DNA of 64,000 nucleotides from Agapetus fuscipes (lineage: Eukaryota > Arthropoda > Insecta > Trichoptera > Glossosomatidae): assembly GCA_951799405.1 (NCBI GenBank), contig OX637337.1, positions 14,072,347 to 14,136,346 on the forward strand, read 5' to 3'. Below are positions 10,701-22,200 of the stretch, in pieces (the stretch's first letter is position 1; each line of letters opens with the position of its first letter). Made by a program: the position numbers and the translations under genes. Under the pieces are notes generated by a model. That model had not been told where the DNA came from and searched no databases. It saw only the letters and a list, made by a program, of their open reading frames with translations.

Positions 10701-13700
10701 TCAGGAGAACCTGTTTAAATGAAAAGGGAGTTACTCTGAGGTCAGCTCGGTCATGTGCAAGTCTGTTGGAGCTGCCGAAAAGACAGTCATGCACAGTCTT
10801 CGGGAACCGCTCTTTCCGCGTTGCCGAGCCAGCGGCATGGAATGCTCTCCCAGAGAGACTGAAAGTCCAGGAAGATGAGACAGCCTTCAGTAAGATGCTC
10901 AAAGCATTCTTGTTTTCCCGCTAGAGCCCACATGCACCTTTGTAGTGATGTAAATCACAAAAAGGCGCATATAAATCTAGTTAATTATTATTATCAATGT
11001 GAAAGTGACAACTTCTAAATAAATTGTTGCTTTATATTAATTGATCCAGTTGCTCTAAGACTGGAAGGACCTTTCATGACCAGTCCCTGATAGAGGCAGA
11101 TGAATTTGTAAACCAGCAAAGAGAATACAAGAAAATCAAATAAAAGCTTTTTTCTACTCCCATTTGGTAATTTACGAATTACAAAACGGCTAACGCAATC
11201 ACAATGCTATACATTTCCACACCCGTTGCGTAATGTTACATTACGCAACTGGTAACGGTGTTGAAATGAAAATGTGCGCATACGCATTGTCAGAAATGGA
11301 ACCATTTTTGAATTTCGAGTATCAACTTTGTATGAGGCTATCCTTCTAAGCGACCGATAACAAACTATTATTGGCCGTTTCCATAGCAACCACGCTTAAT
11401 GCCCGCTTTCCACTGCGAGCGGGAAATAGCTGAGCGGGAGCGGGAAATAGCTGAGCGGAGCGTAGTGAAATAGTTTTGGCCTTCCATTGCGAAAGAGTTT
11501 TAAAAAATAATGGTATTTGCCTTCCACAGCTAACGAGCTCGGCGGAGTGAGCTAGGCGGGAAATGAGATGAGTCAGATGAAAGAGTTGTTTGCCTTCCAT
11601 CTACAGCTGGCTTAGCGGAGCCAACTAGTGTGTGACAGCTCGTTGCAGCCTACGCCCAGATCAAACGTTTTAATTATTAGTAAAAAAAGTTTTTTTTTTT
11701 GTTTCGAAAAATAAAAAGTAATATATTATTTTGCTTTAATACATAAAAAGTAGATGTTTGAAATAAAACATACATTTTAATATTTTCAAATTTATAAAAT
11801 AATGTATGATGTGCAGTGTGTGACAGCTCGTTGCAGCCTACGCCCAGATCAAACGTTTTAATTATTAATAAAAGATTTTTTTTTTGTTTCGAAACATAAA
11901 AAGTAATGTATTATTTTGCTTTTAACATAAAATGTAGATGTTTGAAATAAAACAAACATTTTAATATTTTCAAATTAATACAATAATGTATGATGTGTCT
12001 TTGTAAATCATGTATGATGTGTTTTATCGCTGTCACGCAACTACGCGGGTTGGCGCGGGGGGCACGGGGGAGCGAAGTCAGTTGAAAACTAGCGGCCGAG
12101 ACCATGACACAGCGGAGTCATTTTTACTCGCTCAGCCTGCTCCGCTCACTCCGCTGTCGGTGGAAGCACTTCTATGAAATTTACTGTTGCTAGTCGAGCG
12201 GAGTCCGTACGGAGTCCGCTGGAAACTCGCTCAACTCTGCGACCACTTTCGTAACTCTTTGTACTCGCTCAGTCCGCTCCGCTGACTCGCTGTCGGTGGA
12301 AGCACTTCTATGAAATTTACTGTTGCTAGTCGAACGGAGTCCGTACGGAGTCAGCTCCGCTCGCAGTGGAAAGCGGGCATAAACGTCAGCCACTACATGA
12401 ATATTTTCAATTTATTGATAGTTCCTCCCCACTATGTTCAATCTTTGTACAAATGAAAATGAATATATTTTATGCGTAGAGTCAAACAAAAATTGTTAAA
12501 AGTATTCATCAATGTTATTTATCAAAATACACCAAATTGTAGCTTTCCTTTTTTCAAAGGAAAACAGAAGGCTTGAAAGGAAAATAATGCAAGATATTTT
12601 AACTGCAAAAAAAACAAACTTAAACAGTTACTTGGCTAATAGGTTGGTATGAGGTTGACCATCTATGCTGTAAAAACTCGGTTCACTTTGCCAATGACAC
12701 CCCTGCTTCAGTGGTTGCAGGGCTTATATTATTTATTTGACTTTTGGGTTTGAATGTTAAACCTTATATGTGGCATGTATATGCGCAACTTTATATGTGT
12801 CTGCTTGTGGGCATTAATTTAAAATGAATCTCAAATGTAATATTTCTTTGCAGATTAGATTAGATAATCGAGGGGAATGATAAATTACACGGTTTGACAA
12901 AGGTGGGGTTTTAATTACTTCAAATGGACGAGTACAGTATTATGACTATTATTTACTATTTTGTTATTTATTTCATGGTCGTAGAAAAAGTATTGTATGC
13001 CACTGCACGTAATTAGTCTTTGTAACACTCTTGCTGTCTATTGTGCCATTCGGCTGCGCCTCATGGCACAAACTAGCACTCGTGTTACAAAGACTATCAT
13101 TACTAGGCAGTGGCATAAATAACTATTGTCTAGTAACCAGTGGAAGTTTGATATTTTTACCTTTAGCTCATATTTCCTGTGGATGAAATCACAGTGTTCT
13201 GCTGTGCTGGTGGGGAGAGTTATGGGCACCGTCATGGGAAGCTCCAACTGCCATTCCTCTGCTGCTACCAGATCCTCGGTCTTGACCTTGGCAATGACGA
13301 AACTCTCCGTTTTTATTGCATCATGAGGGCTATTTGCTCTGTATTCTGTTAACTGAAAAAAATAATGTATTGAAATGTATCAACAGCTCCTCCAGAAGGC
13401 AAGTTGAATTGGGACAAAAGAAGTTGGAGACGCAGCATTTTGGAGACTAAAGAAGGATAGATAATGGTGCTACAGCCCAACTCAACTCTTGGTCTTCTTC
13501 AACTTCTGCCTCCAACTCCACCTGTCCAGCAATCAGCAGAAACTGAGCTGCGTCTCTCTCCATTTCATCTCAGTTTGGGTCTTACCACTCTTCTTCTTTC
13601 TCCCAGGTGACTGGTCATTATTTTCTTGGGAATCTGTATGTCTGGCATCCTGGGAACATATCCAACCCCCTACAACCTTTGCAATCTTATAAAGGCTGAA

Positions 13701-16700
13701 ATACTAATCGTTTGGTAAATGGTGAAGAGTGTTCATTCCGTTGCCGCTTTTCTCCATCCACTACTAGATCAAATAATTGGTGCACTTTCCTTTTAAACAC
13801 CTCAAATGTTTCAGCTGAAGCTGATTGAGCTGTCAGTGTTAGTGCTTAATTGTTTTTTTTTTGCATTCACAATTATATAAATTAGCATCCTGCAAACATG
13901 TCCAGACATTTGCAGTCTTATAAAGGGTGAAATACTAGGTGAAAGATTGATGCTAGTTCATGATAAATGTCATAAGGATTCAAGATGAACACCATTTGTT
14001 AATATTTTTTATGGTTTGTGTATTAACACTGTGAAAATTCATGTTTTTTTATTGTTATTTAATTAAACAACACTTTTTAAATTTTAAAACACTGTTTTAT
14101 TTCCACAAATATACAATTTACTAGCAGTACCCGGCGTGTTTCACTACGCCATTTGGGCATGTGGTATCAATTTTTTTCTACAGATAAAAGAGGAAACAAC
14201 AGGATAAAAAAAAAAGTGTGCTAATCGGAATCAAGCTTCACACAATTTATCTCTAGGTTAATCTTCACGTTTTCTAAAAAAAAAGGTCTAGGTACAACTG
14301 TTAAGCAGCAGAGCCAAGCATAGGGAAAATCGATTGCGGTGCTCCATTTATATTTAAGATAAAAAAAATCGGCTATGTAACGTCACTCATCTAATCTATT
14401 CTAAGTTGCATGGATATAATTGTTACATTTGGAATTCACATTAAGTGCATGCCCACAAGCAGACACGTATAAGTTCACACTTGCACATTCTGCGTGTGAA
14501 CCTACAACATAAAAACCCAAATCTCAAATGAACATACACCCTGCAACTCTTTGCTGACCTTCCCTGAAACAGGGGTGACATTGGCAGAGTGAACCATTTT
14601 CTATTTATAGTTGGTCAGATGCATATTGACCTATACAAGAAAAGAATATAAACAATAAATTAAATTTTATAATCATACAATTAAAGAACTAATCTATAAA
14701 ATTCACTATACTCTTTGAGCAAGTGAAGAAATAAATGTATTCCAAACAATCAGGAATATTTTTCAATGTAACCGCACTGTGAAACGTATGCAGTTGGGGA
14801 AAATGATTCATACAATATGATGCACTTTAGTGTTTTTTCAACTATCTCCATAAAAGTGTTTAATTTATGTTGAATTTTTGACTCCCTGACCTGTCTTTAT
14901 CCCGGCCAAGTGAATTCACATTTTTTCCCCACATTTAAAATGTGCTCTATCCATTATTTCAATAAGTGAAAGTTTTAGGTAGTGCACACGGAACATTTTC
15001 TATTGACAACAAAATTGTAAGTCGCACGGCCGGGTTAGGTAAAAGGCAAACATTTTGTTTATTTTGGTTGCTTTGGACCATTGTCACATAGAAGAAAGAC
15101 GTTTAACCGCCGAGAAAAAAACGATCTTTAAATTTGTGGTGAGTATATAATTTTACAGAAATGCGTTTTTTGAAAAAACAACTATATTATGTATATTTTA
15201 ATTAAAAGTATGTTTCAATAAAAGGTTTTAATAATAATAATATATTTCAATATGGTCTTCTAGTTGTGACCTACGAACTTTCGTTTATCGTATTTTTTAT
15301 AAGTGCGGGATATAAAAGCTTTCTTACATTTCTAAAATTCAACTTGGAATACTTGAATAACATTTTTTAATTTGGAACTTTTGTCTAGGCCAGGGGTCGG
15401 CAACCTTTTGAGTCGGAAGAGCCAAAAATTACAATTTACAAATTTCAAAGTTTTTCCTTGACTTATAGGTTGGTATGAGGCTGACCACCCATACTGTAAA
15501 AAATGGTTCACTTTGCCAATGTCGCCCCTGTTTCAGGGAAGGTCGGCAAGAGTTGCAGGGCTTATGTTCATTTAAGATTGGGTTTTTATATTGTAGTTCC
15601 ACATGCGGTATGTGTGAGCGCGAAATTATGCGTGTCTGCTTATGGGAATGCATTTGATGTGAATCTCAAATGATACATATCTTATTTTGGATTTGGATTT
15701 GTAAAGAGCCACAAATGTTTTTTTGCCAACAATAAATAGCGTCGATGGGGCGGGGGGAGGGTGGGGGGTGAAAAGCGAGTACAAGTAGCGGAGAGATCGT
15801 TAATCGATTCAGAACGATTTAGTTTTTTTCGATCAGAAGTATAATTCTGTGTTTTTTTTATATTTGCGTATGAAGCTAAAGAGCCGTAACTTCACACCCA
15901 AAGAGCCGCATGTGGCTGGTGAGCCGCAGGTTGCTTACCCCTAACCAAACCGATATCGATCCACCATATTTGTAAAAAGTCCGGTCTATAGCTTAGTTGG
16001 TAGAGTAACTGCATTCCATGCCGAGATCTCGAGTTAGAATCCCACTGAAATTATTTCTCGTTTCAGTGTTTATTTCTAACCCAAAATAAAATACCGGCAA
16101 GGCTTACTCAGCCTTCATAAGAAATGAGTGTCAAGCCACTCAGGAGCTGAATAACATCCATTTCAAGTTGGCGTAAAGTAAAAGTTACTGGGTTGTTCAT
16201 TTTAGATTTGGATTTTAAATTATGAGTAGGTACACATGCAGCATTTGTAAGCGTGAACTTACATGTGTCTACTTGTGAGCATGCATTTTATATGAATCTT
16301 TAATGTAAATGTATATTTGCAACTAAGTTTATGCATTATAGTTGAATATAATGGTCTTCTTCTATTGGGTGGTTTCAAAATTTACCGACCTCGTTGCTGA
16401 AATATTGAGAATTGAGAACCATTGTTTATTTGATCACCATCAAACTTCACAGGATTCATTCTAAAAATATGTTACATGTTTCCTGAAAATTTCGTCAAAA
16501 TCGGATGAGCGGTTTATGAGTCTATAGGGAACATGCATACATACATACATACATACATACATACATACATACATACATACATACATACATACATACATAC
16601 ATACATACATACATACATACATACATACATACACACATCCTTCTTTATAGATATAGATAGATAGATTGCATTCCATGCCGAGATCTCGAGTTAGAATCCC

Positions 16701-19195
16701 ACCGAAGTTGTCAGAAATTATTTCCCGTTTCAGTGTTTATTTTAAACCCAAAATAAAATACCGGCAAGGCTTACTCAGCCTTCATAAGAAATGAGTGTCA
16801 AGCCACTCAGGAGCTGAATAACATCCATTTCAAGTTGGGGTAAAGTAAAAGTTACTGGGTTGTTCATTTTAGATTTGGATTTTAAATTATGAGTGGGTAC
16901 ACATGCAGCATTTGTAAGCGTGAACTTACATGTGTCTACTTGTGAGCATGCATTTTATATGAATCTTTAATGTAAATGTATATTTGCAACTAAGATTATG
17001 TATTGTAGTTGAATATAATGGTCTTCTTCTATTGGGTGGTTTCAAAATTTACCGACCTCGTTGCTGAAATATCGAGAATTGAGAACCACTGTTTATTTGA
17101 TCACCATCAAACTTCACAGGATTCGTTCTAAGAATATGTTACATGTTTCCTGAAAATTTCGTCAAAATCGGATGAGCGGTTTATGAGTCTATAGGGGACA
17201 TACATACATACATACATACATCCTTCTTTATAGTTATAGATAGAAGATTTAAAAATTATTAACTTTTAAATATTTTAAATAGTACAAACGTTTTTGACCA
17301 ATATAGTCATCTTCAGGTTTTTAAAATAGTCAGTAAGGTAAGTTAAATAGGTAAAATGAATTAATTAATAAATATAAGAATTTAAAAAGTCCAAAAATAA
17401 AATAAGTTGTACATTAAGATAAAATTCATTAATAAAATAATAAAAGAGTTATTTTTTTAAAAAACAATAAATCTTACAAATCATATAAAAAAATAAAATA
17501 AAATCTTTATTTAGGTAGTTAGGTACTAAGTAATATCAATTGTGATTAACATTAATAATATATAAGCACCCATGGATGTATAGAACTGGATAGGCTAAGA
17601 AATCAATCCTTTGTGAATTAGAAATGCGCTACCCCACTCATCACACAAAAATCCAAATTCATTCTATCGGCAACCTTCCAACTGTCAACAGGTGTGTTAT
17701 CTAATTGGACAAAAAATCCATATAAATGTCAAAATGGGTATTTTCTAAGCGTGTCTACAAAAGGGAGTAAATGTGTTATAGAACATGGAATAATATTTCA
17801 CACTTATCACTATTTTATATAAAAACGTTGATAAAATTTATTTTTCATTTGTCAAAATATTTTGTTCGCGAAAGTGACAGCCATTTCTAGAACTAGTGAT
17901 GTTCAAATATGTAGGCACTTGCTTCTTGAAGTATGTAACTTCTATGCTCGCGGTAATAGATACTTGTGAAAATCATTCCGTACACAATGTGGTAGGAACA
18001 TTTTTGAATTCGGAATTTATCAGATATTTTCATACATTCAACAACACTAGTAACAAATTTCGTTGCCGTGGTGATGTCATGTTTCCATGGTGATATGTAC
18101 ATAGATTGAAGACGGATTAGAGACACGTTGCTTACATAGAAAATGAGAAAAGCATTTCAATTGTCGTGAGCGAGACAGCATTATAAACAATGTATGGTGT
18201 CAAAGACGGTGCATCATGTTGATTGATACTAAATAACATTTACAGCCCCTCCATTTAATACTTCCTCCATGTAAGCACCTAATAAAATTCATACGATAGG
18301 CAATTACTATGGATACAATTAAAAAGAAGAAGATAATTCATCTGTCAAAAAACTTTATGTTAAAAGGAATTACAAAAATTTTACTACCTGAAGATGACTA
18401 TATTGGTCGAAAACGTTTGTACTATTTAAAATATTTAAAAGTTAATAATTTTTAAATATATTATATATTTGTGGAAATAAAACAGTGTTTTAAAATTTAA
18501 AAAGTGTTGTTTAATTAAATAACAATCAAAAAACCATTTGTTAAGTTTTAACAGATATGCTGATATTTTACGCACCTTTTCCAGGTACATCTTCACACAG
18601 CTGACGGTGATTTTGCCTTCTTTGACCAGCCTGCAGGACATTGGTATGACCTGCCCCGTGACAAATGCAGTGAAGGGAAGCTCCAGGTGTATGTGCAAGC
18701 TGCCCGAGTTGAAGAAAAGGAATGTAAATGTCTTCAAGGTGCTCAGCTTAAATGGCGTCTGAAACATTCAGCAAGAACATGTGAATGGTTGATTCATGCA
18801 AGGCATTACCACTGTTATAGTAGTCAAACTGAACAAAGACAAAGACAAATAGGAAATTTGAGAAGGTTAGAAGTTTTAATCAGATTATTGCACAAAATTA
18901 ACATAGTAAGTTTTTATGCAGCTCACACAATATCCCATCTCCGCCATACATTTTGGTACACACATAAATGCATGATTTATTTGGTGAGCGCTGTGCGTGC
19001 GAATCACACCTAGAAAGCCCTCTACAAGCTTGGTCGTCGCTATGAAGTACCAATATTTAAGCTACACCCATTTTCCGTAAGGCTGGACAGACCTTTGGTG
19101 ACTAATTTGTTTTTAACACATTCGCGGACACACGAAATGTGAAGTAGGCTAGAAAAACACACTTATTTCATCATCTCAAATTGTATTTTTATTAT

Positions 19196-19228
<33 letters not shown>

Positions 19229-22200
19229 ACATCCAGGGACGAAACGGCTATTGCCGTGTTCTTTGGATTTCTGTAGGGACGCACGGATGCTACATGTATG
19301 CAAGTTCTATCAGAAATAGCCGTTTCGTCCCTAGTAATAACGTTTTATCACGACGGCTATTACCGTTTCGTCCAGTCCTAGACAAGCTCATAGAGCGGCT
19401 ATAACCGTTTCGTCCGCGAACGTGTTAAAGGTAAACGATAATTCTTGTGAAGGCTGCGTAAATTTTGGTAGCTGTATTATTTTAAAAAACAATGAAATAG
19501 AATATCACTTCCTTGACTTATAGGTAGGGACTGGAAAATTTCGCGATCGCGATAAAACGAATTTATTCGCGAAAATTGATGTTTTTACGCGAATAACGCG
19601 AAATTTGAGGTTTTACGCAAATATCGCGAATTTTCATACTTTTGGTAGAAATTGTGCGAAAAAGTTGTTATGTGTCGCTTCTGCAACGCAACTATTTTGT
19701 GGGAAAGAAAAAAATCCTGTGAAAACCCTTTGCAAGGTGCAAAGCACAGAAAAAATGGTCAGTGTTATAGCCGAGGGGGCCAAGTGGGCTGATCTTTCAA
19801 CGTTGAAACACGCTAGAACGCTAGACGCGGGGTTCGATCCCCGCCTGTGTCATTTGACCATAAATTTGACCCTGGTTCAACAAATGTAATTGGGTTATTA
19901 TAAATTAATAATTAATTAAAATAAACAATACTCCTAATGAATTTTTTCTGGCCAGGCAGAGTAGGTTGGTGAATTGCATTCCTATTCACAAATCTATACA
20001 TTTTTTTTAAATAAATGTTAAACAGAACTGTCCTGGACATCCAAACAGACTTGAATCGTGACATCAATGAAGGAAAATACATCAAGGAGTGAAGCTGCTG
20101 CTGGATTAGCCAAGAGCACAACTTGAGGCTTTCATAAAAGCCAACATCCCTCGAAAAAATTAGATAACCCTCATCTAGAGACTAAATGCACAAAAATTAA
20201 ATATTTTAAATGGATATTGCAGGGTATTCGGAGTGTCATTCAAATATTAATACTTTTTTCAATCAATGTTTTTTGTAAGTTGTAACTCGTATTGATTCAG
20301 ATGTTGTTTATTCATTGTTTTTGAAGGTACATATTGTTGTTTATATAATAAATTGTAAATATTAGTAAGATCCATAGTTTTGCAATTACATACACCTTTA
20401 TTTCGATCAAATCAACCCTATAAATGAGACCGAATCTCCCTGTTTAACATGAAAAATAACGCGAATTTCCCTGTTTTTGATCAAAAATAACGCGAATTTC
20501 CCAAAAAAATAACGCGAATTTTGCAAAAAATAACACCACTTTTTTCCAGTCCCTACTTATAGGTTGGTATGGGGCTGACAACCCATGCTGTAAAAATGAT
20601 TCACTTTGCCAATGTCACCCCTTTTTCAGGGAAGGACGGCAAGAGTTGCAGGGTGTATGCCCATTTGAGATTTGGGTTTTTATGTTGTAGGTTCACATGC
20701 AGCATGTGCAAGCGAGAACTTATCCGTGTCTGCTTGTGAGAATGCATATAATGTGAATCCCCAATGTAACATATCTTTGCAACTTAGATTAGATTAGATT
20801 AGACGCCTTGGTGAGAATCGAGCCCTAGCCCTCTAGCTTTAAAAACGAGCGCTTAAGAGCGAATAAAGAAATGTGAATGAATACTCACACGATACTCATA
20901 GTTTAAGTTCAGGTCAAAAATAGAAATGACGGCAAACTCTGCTTTGAAGTTCCTGTCGAACTTGTATTGTTTCTTTGACACAACTTTTGCGGCATACTTG
21001 ACTCTACCATAGGTTCCCAGGAATGAGGATGGTAAGTTGGGCGGGAGGACGAAGGAAAAGTTGTAGCTGTGGAGGCCTTCAGATAATGTAGTGGGCTCTC
21101 CTAAAATACACATCATAATCAATACATTAATGATTAGTGTATTAACACATTGTTTGCGGGAAACTAGTTAACTCGTCATACACCTTTTTATAGTAATGTG
21201 CGGGAGACGTGTAAACTCGTTTCGTCGTGCCTAGCGGTAGGGCGCGGGAAACTTGTAAAAACGTGGCAAAAATTTCAAAAAAAAAAAAAAAGGTGAAAAT
21301 TTAAAAAAACACCTACTCTACGCCGCCATCTGGCAGGGAAATGCCCGCATACATAGTGTTAACACCGTGAAAATTCATTATTATTTTGAAAGAAGTTTAA
21401 AGATAAACAAGTTTTTCTTTAAATATTGCACTGTTTATTTTAAATATTTTCATGTAAAAAATTACAAACTTTTTTGGTCTTTACCCTTAGTACGAGTTGC
21501 AATACTTGAGAAAAGTAAAGTTTACGGAATGTTTTAAAGAGTGATTTTCCCCAAAATCTGTTTGTTTAACCCTTTGGCTGCGGCTGGCATGCATAGATGT
21601 CATGACGTAACTTGCATACAGTGCGGCTGGCATCTATGCATGTCATCGAAGTTTAAAGCTTCCCCTGACATCGGTGTTCAAATTTTTCAAACTTTTTTGT
21701 TGCTTACATTATAGGTACACTAATAAAATCTCATATTATACATATTTTGAAAATATTCTTTCTACATCTACATTTACATTTACATTTGCAAATGTAATTT
21801 GTCGTGTGTGTGTGTTCCTTGACTTATAGGTTGGTATGCGGCTGACCACCCATGCTGTAAAAATGGTTCACTTTGCCAATGTCACCCCTGTCTCAGGGAA
21901 GGACGGCAAGAGTTGCAGGGTGTATGTCCATTTGAGATTTGGTTTTTATGTTGTAGGTTCACATGAGGCATGTGCAAGCGCGAACTTGTACGTGTCTGGT
22001 TGTGAGAATGCATGTAATGTGATTCTCCAATGTAACATATCTTTGCAACTTAGATTAGATTAGATTAGATTCTTTCTCAAATATTTCGTCAGAACAGATC
22101 GATCTCTCGTCCCGCGCGTGTGTACCAATGTTTATAAACAAAATCCAGGCAAGTATACTATATTCAGATAGATATAACTGTTTACGTTTTTTGTTTTTTT

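Larger units (their letters stand above)
11151..13128. repeat. Block paralogous to 56638-57651, carrying a 980-bp MITE
   Basis: About 1 kb of shared sequence, from TTTCTACTCCCATTTGG to ATAAATAACTATTGT, including a SINE-A and a foldback. The only large difference from the 56.6-57.7 kb copy is the MITE at 11400-12379. Confidence 0.85.
14118..17248 (+). mobile_element. Compound insertion bounded by an RTE-like head and tail
   Basis: Starts ACTAGCAGTACCCGGCGTG, a head common in arthropod RTE-type repeats, and ends with TTTCGTCAAAATCGGATG, a CATA microsatellite and CCTTCTTTATAG, the usual 3' end of such repeats. Inside are SINE-A, a hAT MITE, SINE-B and a 657-bp tandem duplication. The ORF is absent. 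Confidence 0.5.
14015..18530. mobile_element. Penelope-like inverted-repeat element, split by an insertion
   Basis: Outer arms 14049-14113 and 18464-18528 are near-perfect complements (TTAATTAAACAACACTTTTT, AACACTGTTTTATTTCC). Inner arms 17250-17320 and 18385-18455 continue them and carry hammerhead-type cores. The left arm is cut between 14117 and 17249 by a 3.1-kb insert. Between the inner arms lies about 1 kb of AT-rich DNA with no reverse transcriptase. PLE assignment rests on the hammerhead and the arm layout. Confidence 0.55.
19525..20555. mobile_element. hAT element, 1031 bp, with BED-finger remnant
   Basis: Ends TAGGGACTGGAAAA and TTTTCCAGTCCCTA fit the hAT end rule. Exact 8-bp duplication CTTATAGG at 19517-19524 and 20556-20563, which is internal SINE-A sequence. 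Many GCGAATT repeats near both ends. A SINE-D lies inside. Confidence 0.88.
19509..20802 (+). repeat. SINE-A copy split by a hAT element
   Basis: The first 16 bases (19509-19524) and the rest (20556-20802, ending in three TTAGA units) belong to one copy. The hAT element at 19525-20555 duplicated CTTATAGG. Confidence 0.85.

Noticed and set aside
12190..12393. 67-78 codon frames shared at 12.2, 38.6 and 46.3 kb
   Set aside because: They lie in the GC-rich ends of MITE-980 and run through its repeats. Not genes.
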